NCBI GenBank assembly: GCA_944321925.1
Contig: CALUND010000008.1
Location: forward strand, 1-64,000
From: an uncultured Rikenellaceae bacterium
Lineage (GTDB): Bacteria > Bacteroidota > Bacteroidia > Bacteroidales > Rikenellaceae
DNA length: 64,000 nt
Direction of reading: 5' to 3'
In this document: positions 1-8,313 of the stretch, one piece after another
Position numbering within the stretch: the stretch's first letter is position 1
Layout of the letters: every line of letters starts with the position of its first letter
The notes under the pieces: model-generated
What the model was told of the DNA's origin: nothing
The model's database searches: none
What the model saw: only the letters and a program-made list of their open reading frames with translations
Program-made: the position numbers and the translations under genes

Positions 1-122
<122 letters not shown>

Positions 123-282
123 ATAAATAGAATTAAAATAAATCGTTAGAGCCTGACTATTTGGAAATCCTCTTTAAAGGAATTGAACGAAAATACTACA
201 TTTCTTTTTCTCTCAATTTTACCAGTAATTCAAAGAACCTTTCCAAAATTCCGACCCCCGAATTTGGGACCGAAAAGGACTG

Positions 283-314
283 CAAAGTTACGAACAGATT
301 TCGAAATCTCCAAA
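283..314 (-). promoter_or_regulatory. rRNA promoter, proximal
   Basis: On the minus strand, TTTG (314-311) is followed by exactly 20 nt and then TAACTTTG (290-283). This is a full match to the Bacteroidetes primary-sigma consensus TTTG-N19-21-TAnnTTTG. Transcription would start near 276 and run through a leader of about 150 nt into the 16S gene. Confidence 0.8.
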
Positions 315-395
315 TCTTTTTCAAAAGAACCTTGCAAATTTTTTCTCACTCAAAACCTCGGCTTTCAGAGCCCTCCGTTTTTCGTTTTGCGGGTG

Positions 396-426
396 CAAAT
401 GTAGAGACTTTTTTTATTTCTGCAAA
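396..426 (-). promoter_or_regulatory. rRNA promoter, distal
   Basis: On the minus strand, TTTG (426-423) is followed by 19 nt and then TACATTTG (403-396), a full match to the Bacteroidetes consensus. With the 283-314 promoter it forms a tandem pair about 110 bp apart, the usual arrangement of bacterial rRNA operons. Confidence 0.78.
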
Positions 427-666
427 CATTATTCAATCTTTTTTTTGCATTTTTATTTTTTCACCCCGGACCGCTCCCGCGTTTGGAATATTATATGTAT
501 AAAATCCGAAAATCGGGCATCGAAAAAGAGGATGAATCCGAAACGGGATGGATGATAATTGCCCGATTTATGTATCTTTGTACAGCGTCGCACCAAGGCT
601 GTGCCAGATCAAAAAAAAATGCTTCGGACGGTCGCTGCAAGCTTCATGTTCTAAACGAAACAACGA

Positions 667-1833
667 ATGAAACGAATCAGAATCGGTCTTCTTCCGAAAG
701 TCCTATTGGCCATTGCACTCGGTATCGGATGCGGTTTTTTCTTCCCGGTCTGGCTATCGAGAATCTTTCTGACCTTCAACGACATTTTCAGCAACCTGCT
801 CGGATTCGTCATTCCGCTGCTGATCGTGGGTCTGGTCGCACCCGGCATCGCCGATCTCGGCAAGGGAGCCGGACGCCTGTTGGCCATCACGGCCCTACTG
901 GCCTACGGATTCACCATTTTTTCCGGCCTGTTCACCTATGGAGCCGGACTACTCTCCTACCCCTGGCTTCTACAGGGAGACACCCTCCAGGGGCTGGATG
1001 AAAAGGCAACGGCGCTTACCTCCTACTTCACGATCGCCATTCCGCCGATCATGGACGTCATGAGCGCACTCGTATTGGCCTTCGTACTGGGTCTCGGAAT
1101 GGCCGCCATCGGAAGCGACAAACTGAAGGGAGTCATGGACGACTTCAAAGGCGTGATCGAACTGACCATCCTGCGGGTAATCATCCCGCTGCTGCCGCTC
1201 TACATTTTCGGCATCTTCCTCTCCATGACCGTCTCCGGACAGGTCGCCAGCGTGCTGCACGTCTTCCTGAAACTGATCCTTCTGATCTTCGTGTTGACGG
1301 TCATTCTGCTGATCTTCCAATTCACTGTCGCCGGAGCCGTCGCAAAGAAAAACCCCTTCCGCCTCCTGAAAAACATGATGACGGCCTATGTGACGGCCCT
1401 CGGCACACAATCATCAGCCGCCACGATCCCCGTAACACTCGAACAAACCATCCGAAACGGCGTACGGCCCGAGGTCGCCGGATTTGTCGTTCCGCTCTGC
1501 GCCACCATCCACCTGTCGGGAAGCACCATGAAAATCGTGGCCTGTGCACTGGCCATCATGCTGTTGGAGGGTATCCCGGTGGATCCGCTCCTTTTTATCG
1601 GATTCATCCTGATGCTCGGCATCACGATGATCGCAGCACCCGGCGTACCCGGAGGAGCGATCATGGCCGCACTCGGCCTGCTGCAGTCGATGCTCGGATT
1701 CGACGAGACGACCTCCGGCTTGATGATCGCCCTCTACATCGCCATGGATAGCTTCGGAACCGCCACAAATGTCACAGGCGACGGGGCCGTGGCACTCATC
1801 ATCGACAAAATTGCCGGGAAAAAATTGAAATAA
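667..1833 (+). CDS. Dicarboxylate/amino acid:cation symporter (DAACS family)
   Basis: This 388-residue inner-membrane protein belongs to the GltP/SstT/DctA family, which takes up dicarboxylates or amino acids together with Na+ or H+. Family signatures are clear. The serine-rich hairpin motif QSSAATIP lies at about 247-255, LSGSTMKI near 283, a GVPGGAIMAALG hairpin near 325, and the cation/substrate motif DSFGTATNVTGDG at about 360-372. Multiple hydrophobic helices span the whole length. At 388 residues it is slightly shorter than GltP. The substrate (glutamate, serine/threonine or C4-dicarboxylate) cannot be decided from sequence by eye. It appears monocistronic, because prmA downstream has its own promoter. 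Confidence 0.9.
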   Translation: MKRIRIGLLPKVLLAIALGIGCGFFFPVWLSRIFLTFNDIFSNLLGFVIPLLIVGLVAPGIADLGKGAGRLLAITALLAYGFTIFSGLFTYGAGLLSYPWLLQGDTLQGLDEKATALTSYFTIAIPPIMDVMSALVLAFVLGLGMAAIGSDKLKGVMDDFKGVIELTILRVIIPLLPLYIFGIFLSMTVSGQVASVLHVFLKLILLIFVLTVILLIFQFTVAGAVAKKNPFRLLKNMMTAYVTALGTQSSAATIPVTLEQTIRNGVRPEVAGFVVPLCATIHLSGSTMKIVACALAIMLLEGIPVDPLLFIGFILMLGITMIAAPGVPGGAIMAALGLLQSMLGFDETTSGLMIALYIAMDSFGTATNVTGDGAVALIIDKIAGKKLK

Positions 1834-1855
1834 CCCGAAGAGTACGCTACCTTTG
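1825..1855 (+). promoter_or_regulatory. prmA promoter
   Basis: TTG (1825-1827), a 20-nt spacer and TACCTTTG (1848-1855) match the Bacteroidetes consensus. The -33 element lies inside the last codons of the symporter gene. The start point near 1862 leaves a 20-nt leader before the prmA ATG. Confidence 0.78.
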
Positions 1856-1881
1856 CCGCAAAATCACCTCACAGCGCCCAA

Positions 1882-2715
1882 ATGGACTACATCGAACTGA
1901 ACATAACGGTCCCGAACAACGACGAGGCCGAAATCATCACGGCTCTCCTTTCCGACTTTCCGTTCGAAAGCTTTGCCTCCGAAGGAACGACCCTCAAAGC
2001 CTACATCCCGGCCGAAAAATTGGCTGATTGCAAACCGGATGTCGACGCGCTGCTCGCGGAACGAGGCATCGCCCAACCCCACTACATCACAATCGAGTCG
2101 CAGGATTGGAACACCTTATGGGAGAAGCAGTTCGATCCGGTAGAGGTGGAAGGCACGATCCGAATCCGGGCCCCTTTCCACGAAGCAGACCCGCGCTTCC
2201 CGATCGAAGTGGTGATCATGCCCAAAATGGCGTTCGGAACAGGGCACCACGCAACCACCCGCCTCATGTGTGCAGCACTCGCCGAAACCGACCTGCAGAG
2301 ACGCCATCTGCTCGACATGGGTAGCGGAACCGGCGTATTGGCCATCGCTGCCGTGAAGATGGGGGCCGCCTCGGTCGACGCAATCGACATCGACGAGTGG
2401 GCCTGGCACAACTGTTCGGAAAACATCGAGGCCAATGGTGTCGCAGACCGCATCCACTCGCTGCTCGGCGACGCGAACGCCATCCCCGACAAAAAATACC
2501 ACGCCATCCTGGCCAACATCAACCGCAACATCCTGCTCGCAGACATGCCTCGCTACGTCCACGCCCTACAAACCGAAGGGCTCCTTTTCCTCAGCGGATT
2601 TCTCGAACAGGACATCCCGCAACTTTCGGAACGGGCCGAAGAGTTGGGTCTCACACCGGCCGGTCGGAAAAACGAAGGCGAATGGACCCTGCTCATCTAT
2701 CGCAAAAAAGCGTAA
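1882..2715 (+). CDS. prmA: Ribosomal protein L11 methyltransferase PrmA
   Basis: This cytoplasmic enzyme of 277 residues trimethylates ribosomal protein L11 using S-adenosylmethionine. The N-terminal half is the L11-recognition domain. The linker carries the characteristic KMAFGTGHHATT motif (about 114-125), and SAM motif I, DMGSGTGVLAIAA, follows at about 145-157. The acidic motif II DIDEWA follows near 169, and the ANINRNIL motif IV lies near 210. Length and motif order are normal for the family. It has its own promoter at 1825-1855. No clear terminator was seen after it. Confidence 0.95.
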   Translation: MDYIELNITVPNNDEAEIITALLSDFPFESFASEGTTLKAYIPAEKLADCKPDVDALLAERGIAQPHYITIESQDWNTLWEKQFDPVEVEGTIRIRAPFHEADPRFPIEVVIMPKMAFGTGHHATTRLMCAALAETDLQRRHLLDMGSGTGVLAIAAVKMGAASVDAIDIDEWAWHNCSENIEANGVADRIHSLLGDANAIPDKKYHAILANINRNILLADMPRYVHALQTEGLLFLSGFLEQDIPQLSERAEELGLTPAGRKNEGEWTLLIYRKKA

Positions 2716-3282
2716 CGCCATCTCCGTCTGCCGATCAATATCAGAGACAAAACAAGGCGCAACAAAGATCCCGTAAACCCCAAAGGCTCTTTCCGAAATC
2801 GATGCGACAAGACGCCGCATGACAACCGAGCACACGGACAATAATGGCGTCGGGGCGCTCCCTTCCAACTGTGTTCCTCGTCTTGCGCTGCAATGGCTGC
2901 AAAACGCTTATCCTCCGACCACTCCATCAGGCAGACGCACCGGGTCATAATCAGTCCTATTTATACCTTTCGAAGGCCGATCCATTTTATGCCAAACGCA
3001 TCTTCCAAATGGAAGATTCAGACTCCCGACAGGCAATTTTCCAACTTTTTCATGAAGCAAATGACCACTTACGTCCTGTCCACCTTAAGTCGTTGAGTCA
3101 CGGAACCCGAACAGCTTGTTTTTTTCGGAAATAAGCCTTACCTTTGAGATCAATTTATTCAGAAACAGACCCAATTCATTCGAACAAAAAAGAGATGCGG
3201 GTTTGTTTCATATTTGTGTGATCGTGCTTTGTCACTATCAACAGCGAAGCTATGTCCTGTACGACAAACAGACAACATATAA
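2716..3282. other. Intergenic region and leader upstream of the polysaccharide operon
   Basis: This 567-bp stretch has no convincing gene. Its open frames are short and show no recognisable protein character. It carries the operon promoter at 3116-3146 and a transcribed leader of roughly 130 nt up to the upxY-like gene. In Bacteroides capsule operons the UpxY antiterminator acts on such a leader. I did not find obvious inverted repeats flanking the promoter, so there is no visible sign of an invertible promoter. Confidence 0.5.
3116..3146 (+). promoter_or_regulatory. Main promoter of the surface polysaccharide operon
   Basis: TTG (3116-3118), a 20-nt spacer and TACCTTTG (3139-3146) match the Bacteroidetes consensus. 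Transcription would begin near 3153, giving a leader of about 130 nt before the antiterminator gene. This is the only full-consensus plus-strand promoter I found between 2716 and 29754, so it may drive most of the cluster. Confidence 0.75.
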
Positions 3283-3798
3283 ATGATTGATAACGAGAGA
3301 CATTGGTTTGCAGCCGTCACACGGGCCAAACAGGAGAAATCGATCAAAGAACGACTCGACAGACTCTCGGTAGAAAACTTCGTTCCGCTGCGAACTGAGG
3401 TGCGGCAATGGAAATATCGCCGCAAGAAAGTAACGGTCCCAGCCATCCCCAACCTAGTGTTTCTCCATACGGATCGTCAAACCGGTCTCTCTCTGGTCAA
3501 TGAATACGGTTTCCGCATGCGCTTCATGCAAGACAAGGCATGCAAAGAACCACTGGTCGTGCCCGAGAAACAGATGCACGACTTCATGTTCCTGTTCAAC
3601 CTCTCGGAAGGCAATGCCGAAATATTCGGTCCCGAACTGGAAAAAGGAGATCGTGTCCGCATCGTAGCAGGACCATTCGCCGGAATCGAAGGCGAACTCC
3701 TGCGCATAAACGGCACCCATCGCGTAGTGGTTCGGCTGGAAGGCATCGCCACACTGGCTACAACAACCATCAATCGCTCTCTGCTCGAAAAACTTTGA
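3283..3798 (+). CDS. UpxY-type transcription antiterminator (NusG paralogue)
   Basis: This 171-residue NusG-like protein has an N-terminal NGN domain (about 5-105), opening with the typical HWFAAVTRAKQEKSIKERL. A C-terminal KOW segment around 120-150 contains GDRVRIVAGPFAGIEGEL. Such proteins are the first gene of Bacteroides capsule operons. There they bind RNA polymerase and prevent premature termination in the leader of their own operon. Position and length fit this role exactly: first gene after the operon promoter and a leader of about 130 nt. No UpxZ-type inhibitor gene follows. It could in principle be a RfaH-like regulator acting on other loci. Confidence 0.9.
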   Translation: MIDNERHWFAAVTRAKQEKSIKERLDRLSVENFVPLRTEVRQWKYRRKKVTVPAIPNLVFLHTDRQTGLSLVNEYGFRMRFMQDKACKEPLVVPEKQMHDFMFLFNLSEGNAEIFGPELEKGDRVRIVAGPFAGIEGELLRINGTHRVVVRLEGIATLATTTINRSLLEKL

Positions 3799-3826
3799 TA
3801 AAATTTTCGTCCCAACAACCCAAATC

Positions 3827-4792
3827 ATGACCGAAAAAGAGAAAAATACAACCCTGGATTTAGCCCGCCATACGTTGCGTACGGAGGCAGAAGCCTTGCT
3901 CGACCTGGAGAAAACACTTTCCGATGAATTCACACAGGCAGTGGAAGCTATCTTCCAGTGTAAAGGCAAAGTGATCGTCACGGGAATGGGAAAATCGGGG
4001 CTGATCGGCCGCAAAATCGCCGCTACCCTGGCCAGCACCGGAACCCCCAGCTTCTTCCTCCACCCGGGAGAGGCATTCCACGGCGATCTGGGAATGATCT
4101 CGGCAGAAGATGCCATTCTGGCTCTCTCCTACTCCGGCGAAACCGATGAAATTCTGAAGATCGTCCCCTTCATCAAAGAGCGCGCAAGCACGCTGATCTC
4201 CATGACAGGGCATCCGACCTCTACCCTGGCCCGCTATTCCGACCACCATCTCTGCGTCGCCGTCCGGGAAGAGGCCTGTATCCTGCATCTCGCCCCGACA
4301 ACCTCCACAACGGCCCAAGTAGCCATGGGCGACGCCATCGCTGTCACGCTGATGAAACTGCGCAACTTCAAAGCCGATGACTTCGCCCGGTTCCATCCCG
4401 GAGGAAGCCTCGGTCGCAGACTGCTCCTGCAGGTGGAAAATGTCATGCGAAGCGACAACCTGCCCATCGTGGCAATGGAGTGCGACACCAAAGAGATGAT
4501 TCACGCCATGAGCGCCGGAAGACTCGGTCTGGTGATCGTCTGCGACGGAGATCGTATCGAAGGAATCGTTACCGATGGCGACGTCCGACGGGCCATGGAG
4601 AGCCGGCAACAAGAGTTCTTCTCCCTGCGGGCCATCGACATCGCTACCCGGAATCCCAAAACCATCTCCTGCCACGAAAAACTGCTCGCAGCCGAACGAA
4701 AAATGACCGAAAACAAAATCACCTCTCTGTTGGTGACAGACGATCGGGCCAAACTGGTGGGTGTTGTTCAAATATACGACATTAAACTTTAA
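3827..4792 (+). CDS. kdsD: Arabinose-5-phosphate isomerase, KpsF/GutQ family
   Basis: This enzyme interconverts ribulose 5-phosphate and arabinose 5-phosphate, the first committed step to Kdo. The 321 residues contain a SIS domain (about 35-170), with GMGKSGLIGRKIAATLASTG and SYSGETDE, and the family HPGGSLGRR motif near 190. Two CBS domains (about 205-321) follow. Length and architecture match KdsD/KpsF. Its place between the UpxY gene and the initiating transferase suggests either general Kdo supply or a role for Kdo in the polymer. Which of these applies cannot be told here, since no kdsA, kdsB or Kdo transferase lies in the window. Confidence 0.93.
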   Translation: MTEKEKNTTLDLARHTLRTEAEALLDLEKTLSDEFTQAVEAIFQCKGKVIVTGMGKSGLIGRKIAATLASTGTPSFFLHPGEAFHGDLGMISAEDAILALSYSGETDEILKIVPFIKERASTLISMTGHPTSTLARYSDHHLCVAVREEACILHLAPTTSTTAQVAMGDAIAVTLMKLRNFKADDFARFHPGGSLGRRLLLQVENVMRSDNLPIVAMECDTKEMIHAMSAGRLGLVIVCDGDRIEGIVTDGDVRRAMESRQQEFFSLRAIDIATRNPKTISCHEKLLAAERKMTENKITSLLVTDDRAKLVGVVQIYDIKL

Positions 4793-4884
4793 AGGGTAGA
4801 CTGTTCTAATATTTCTAATCTACTGCTCCGGATCATACCGGGACCACAGGTAGGAAGAAACCAAAACCCCAACTTTACTTTGTC

Positions 4885-6036
4885 ATGAATCCCTATTTGC
4901 TGATCGCCATAGCCCTCTCCATCGCTTTAGTGGTTACAGCGTTCGTACTGCCGAAATGCGTAAGAATCGCTCGAAGGCTCAACATCGTGGACAACCCCTC
5001 CGCCCGCAGGCTCAACAAAGAGCCTGTACCGGTTCTTGGCGGTGTGGCTGTATTCTTCGGTATCTTCGTCTCTGCGATGATTCTGAGCAGCATAGAAAAT
5101 TGTTCGGAACTGTTCATCGTCTTTTCGGTCCTGCTCATGATGCTCTACACCGGCGTCACGGACGACATCATGGACATCCGTCCTTTCGCAAAATTCTGCG
5201 TGCAGATTCTGGCCATGATCATCCTCATGTCGCTCGGAGGACTTCGACTCGACAATTTTCACGGTCTATTCGGCATCTACCAACTTCCGGACTACATCTC
5301 GATCCCGCTCACACTCTTCGCCGGGGTCGGTATTATCAACGCCATCAACCTGATCGACGGCGTGGACGGATTGTCTTCGGGCTACGGAATCATCGCATCG
5401 ACCCTCTGCGGCATCTGCTTCCTGAGCACCCGCGACATGACATTCGCCATTCTCGCCTTCGCTTTCGTGGGAGCACTCATCCCCTTTTTCATCCACAATG
5501 TCTTCGGCCGCAAATACAAAATGTTCATCGGGGACGGTGGCACGCTCGTATTGGGAACCGCTTTCGTGGTATTTATCATGCGCATTCTCCAATCGCCCGG
5601 TATCGAACGTTTCTATCCCGGCATCATAGCCTACCTGATCGCCATTTTTGCCGTTCCGGTTTTCGACACCCTTCGGGTTATGACCATCCGGGTCGTAAAA
5701 AAGAAATCGCCCTTCTCGCCCGATAAAACACACCTGCATCACCTCTTCATCGGACTCGGATTCAGCCATGCCGAAACCACCCTCATCGTGCTTACACTCA
5801 ATCTCTCGGTTCTTCTCATGTGGGCGATAACCGGATGGAGCAACGTGTCGGAAGAAATCCAGCTGGCCATCGTGATTGTGATGGCGGTGACCGTAACGAC
5901 AGGCATTTACAGTTCTGTCAAATTCATCCAGCACAAGCGTCCGGCCACCTATGCGAAAATTTGCAAAGTGATTTCAGAAAATCGGCTACGCCGGCAAGGT
6001 ATCTTCATACACATACAACGTCTGCTCGACCGGTAG
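4885..6036 (+). CDS. Polyprenyl-phosphate sugar-1-phosphate transferase (WecA/TagO/MraY family)
   Basis: This 383-residue polytopic membrane protein should start polymer synthesis by moving a sugar 1-phosphate from a UDP-sugar to undecaprenyl phosphate on the cytoplasmic face. Family motifs are present: NPSARRLNKEPVPVLGG near 33-50, TGVTDDIMD near 88-96 with the Mg-binding aspartates, and NLIDGVDGLSSG near 154-165. GDGGTLVLG near 216 and the HLHHLFIGLG histidine motif near 283 complete the set. About ten transmembrane segments are visible. The likely donor is UDP-GlcNAc or a related N-acetylhexosamine, which is inference from the family. It probably sets the reducing-end sugar of the repeat unit made by this cluster. 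Confidence 0.92.
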   Translation: MNPYLLIAIALSIALVVTAFVLPKCVRIARRLNIVDNPSARRLNKEPVPVLGGVAVFFGIFVSAMILSSIENCSELFIVFSVLLMMLYTGVTDDIMDIRPFAKFCVQILAMIILMSLGGLRLDNFHGLFGIYQLPDYISIPLTLFAGVGIINAINLIDGVDGLSSGYGIIASTLCGICFLSTRDMTFAILAFAFVGALIPFFIHNVFGRKYKMFIGDGGTLVLGTAFVVFIMRILQSPGIERFYPGIIAYLIAIFAVPVFDTLRVMTIRVVKKKSPFSPDKTHLHHLFIGLGFSHAETTLIVLTLNLSVLLMWAITGWSNVSEEIQLAIVIVMAVTVTTGIYSSVKFIQHKRPATYAKICKVISENRLRRQGIFIHIQRLLDR

Positions 6037-6060
6037 CAGACCCTATAAAATAATTTCGAC

Positions 6061-7371
6061 ATGAACATCGCAATTGTAGGTACAGGGTACGTCGGTCTCG
6101 TCTCAGGGACCTGCTTCGCCGAAATGGGGGCGAATGTCACCTGCGTGGACGTAGACTCGAAAAAAATTGACATGCTCCGCAACGGCGTCATTCCCATTTA
6201 CGAACCGGGACTCGAAGATTTGGTCCACAAAAACGCAGCGGAAGGCCGACTCCACTTCACAACAGATCTCAGCAGCTGTCTCGATGAAGTCGAACTGGTC
6301 TTCAGTGCCGTGGGAACACCACCGGACGAGGATGGAAGCGCCGATCTGCGCTACGTACTCGAAGTGGCCCGTACGTTCGGCCAACGTATCAACCGATTCA
6401 CGATTCTCGTGACGAAAAGCACCGTCCCCGTAGGCACTGCCCAAAAAGTGAGAGCCGTCATCCAGGAGGAGCTCGACAAACGGGGCCTCGACCTGGAATT
6501 CGAGGTGGCTTCCAATCCCGAATTCCTCAAAGAGGGCGCCGCCATCAAAGATTTCATGAGTCCGGACCGCGTCGTGGTAGGCGTCGAAAGCGACCGTTCG
6601 CGCAAAATCCTCGAGAAACTCTACAAGCCGTTCCTCCTCAACAATTTCCGGGTCTATTTCATGGATGTGGCCTCGGCCGAGATGACCAAATATGCAGCCA
6701 ACGCCATGCTGGCCACCCGCATCTCCTTCATGAACGACATCGCCAACCTCTGCGAAATCGTCGGAGCCGACGTCGCCATGGTCCGCAAAGGAATCGGAAC
6801 CGATTCCCGCATCGGCAACAAATTCCTCTATGCCGGTTGCGGATACGGAGGTTCCTGCTTCCCGAAAGATGTGAAAGCATTGGCCCATACCGGACGACAA
6901 AACGGCTATCCGATGCGGGTCATCGAAGCGGTGGAGGAGGTCAACGAACGACAGAAAGGGATCGTCTTCGACAAAATCCAGCGTGCTCTCGGCGATCTCC
7001 GGGGAAAAACAGTCGCCATCTGGGGCCTCTCTTTCAAACCCGAAACCGACGACATGCGCGAAGCCCCCTCTCTGGTGGTGATCGAGAAACTGCTTGCCGC
7101 CGGAGCACAAGTCCGCGCATTCGACCCTGTCGCCATGGAGGAGGCCAAACGCAGATTGCAAGACCGAATCACCTACTGCAAAGATATTTACGAAGCAGCC
7201 GTCGATGCCGACGCCGTGGCTCTGCTGACCGAATGGAAACAGTTCCGCATGCCGAGCTGGAAGGCTGTTGCTCGCGTAATGCGGGGCAATACGGTGGTGG
7301 ACGGCCGCAACATCTACGACAGCGAAGAGCTCCGTCAAGAGGGATTGACCTACATTTGTATCGGACGTTAA
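6061..7371 (+). CDS. ugd: UDP-glucose 6-dehydrogenase
   Basis: This enzyme oxidises UDP-glucose to UDP-glucuronate using two NAD+. The 436 residues begin with the Rossmann motif GTGYVGLVSGTCFAEMG and include NPEFLKEGAA near 153. The catalytic-cysteine motif GCGYGGSCFPKDVKAL (Cys near 267) follows, with the C-terminal NAD/UDP domain motif SFKPETDDMREAPS near 322. Length is typical. The flanking genes are polysaccharide genes, 24 and 14 bp away. This implies a uronic acid in the polymer, or a sugar derived from UDP-GlcA. UDP-ManNAc dehydrogenase is an alternative, but the overall pattern fits Ugd better. Confidence 0.93.
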   Translation: MNIAIVGTGYVGLVSGTCFAEMGANVTCVDVDSKKIDMLRNGVIPIYEPGLEDLVHKNAAEGRLHFTTDLSSCLDEVELVFSAVGTPPDEDGSADLRYVLEVARTFGQRINRFTILVTKSTVPVGTAQKVRAVIQEELDKRGLDLEFEVASNPEFLKEGAAIKDFMSPDRVVVGVESDRSRKILEKLYKPFLLNNFRVYFMDVASAEMTKYAANAMLATRISFMNDIANLCEIVGADVAMVRKGIGTDSRIGNKFLYAGCGYGGSCFPKDVKALAHTGRQNGYPMRVIEAVEEVNERQKGIVFDKIQRALGDLRGKTVAIWGLSFKPETDDMREAPSLVVIEKLLAAGAQVRAFDPVAMEEAKRRLQDRITYCKDIYEAAVDADAVALLTEWKQFRMPSWKAVARVMRGNTVVDGRNIYDSEELRQEGLTYICIGR

Positions 7372-7385
7372 AAAGTTAAGATCGC

Positions 7386-8258
7386 ATGAAAGGAATCGTT
7401 TTGGCCGGAGGGTCCGGCACACGTCTCTATCCCATCACCAAGGGGGTGTCGAAACAGATGCTCCCCATCTACGACAAACCGATGGTCTACTATCCGGTAT
7501 CGGTGCTGATGCTCGCCGGGATCCGCGACATACTCATCATCTCCACCCCGCAAGACCTCCCCGGATTCCGACGTCTGCTGGGCGACGGAAGCGATTACGG
7601 AGTACGGTTCTCCTATGCGGAACAACCGTCGCCGGATGGGCTGGCTCAGGCGTTCCTGATCGGCAAAGAGTTCATCGGCAAGGATGCCGTTTGTCTGGTA
7701 TTGGGTGACAACATCTTCTACGGACAAGGTTTCACCCGCATGTTGACTACAGCCGTGGAACGTGCCGAAAAAGAGTCGAAAGCCACACTTTTCGGCTACT
7801 GGGTTAATGATCCGGAACGTTACGGCGTGGCCGAATTCGACGAACACGGCAATGTGTTGAGCATCGAAGAGAAACCGGCCAAACCCCGCTCCAACTACGC
7901 TGTCGTCGGGCTCTACTTCTATCCCAACCGGGTTGTGCAGGCTGCCGAACGGATCAAGCCCTCCGCACGGGGAGAGTTGGAAATCACCTCCGTCAACCAA
8001 CTATTCCTCGAAGAGAAGGCTCTTTCGCTCCAACTCCTCGGACGCGGATTCGCCTGGCTCGACACCGGAACACACGACTCGTTGAGCGAAGCCTCGACCT
8101 TCGTGGAGGTGATCGAAAAACGACAGGGACTGAAACTCGCCTGTCTCGAAGAGATCGCCTGGCGCAAAGGATGGATATCCGACGAACGGCTCCGGGAACT
8201 GGCCGCCCCAATGGCGAAAAACCAATACGGCCAATACCTGCTCCGGCTGATCGGCTGA
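7386..8258 (+). CDS. rmlA: Glucose-1-phosphate thymidylyltransferase RmlA
   Basis: RmlA makes dTDP-glucose from glucose 1-phosphate and dTTP, the entry point to dTDP-6-deoxyhexoses. The 290-residue protein opens with the nucleotide-binding signature [20 protein letters not shown], then PMVYYP. It also has LGDNIFYG near 106, [18 protein letters not shown] near 160, [10 protein letters not shown] near 200 and [10 protein letters not shown] near 224, all conserved in RmlA. Start and length are normal. Unusually, it is separated from rmlC and rmlB by an acyltransferase gene. Confidence 0.95.
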   Translation: MKGIVLAGGSGTRLYPITKGVSKQMLPIYDKPMVYYPVSVLMLAGIRDILIISTPQDLPGFRRLLGDGSDYGVRFSYAEQPSPDGLAQAFLIGKEFIGKDAVCLVLGDNIFYGQGFTRMLTTAVERAEKESKATLFGYWVNDPERYGVAEFDEHGNVLSIEEKPAKPRSNYAVVGLYFYPNRVVQAAERIKPSARGELEITSVNQLFLEEKALSLQLLGRGFAWLDTGTHDSLSEASTFVEVIEKRQGLKLACLEEIAWRKGWISDERLRELAAPMAKNQYGQYLLRLIG

Positions 8259-8313
8259 CCGTAGCACGAAAACGAATAACAACAATACAAGACTGCACGT
8301 AGAACCGGAAGAG

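Larger units (their letters stand above)
123..666. other. rRNA / symporter divergent intergenic region
   Basis: This region holds the AT-rich 16S leader and the two rRNA promoters on the minus strand. On the plus strand, TATCTTTG at 573-580 matches the Bacteroidetes -7 box, but there is no TTG at the right distance upstream. It is a plausible but weak promoter for the symporter at 667. The short open frames in this stretch look random. Confidence 0.6.

Noticed and set aside
2844..3134. Open frame of 96 codons upstream of the polysaccharide operon
   Set aside because: Composition is unlike a protein, no family is recognisable, and it overlaps the operon promoter.
2716..3282. Invertible promoter flanked by inverted repeats, as in Bacteroides capsule loci
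   Set aside because: No convincing inverted repeat pair was seen on both sides of the promoter at 3116-3146.
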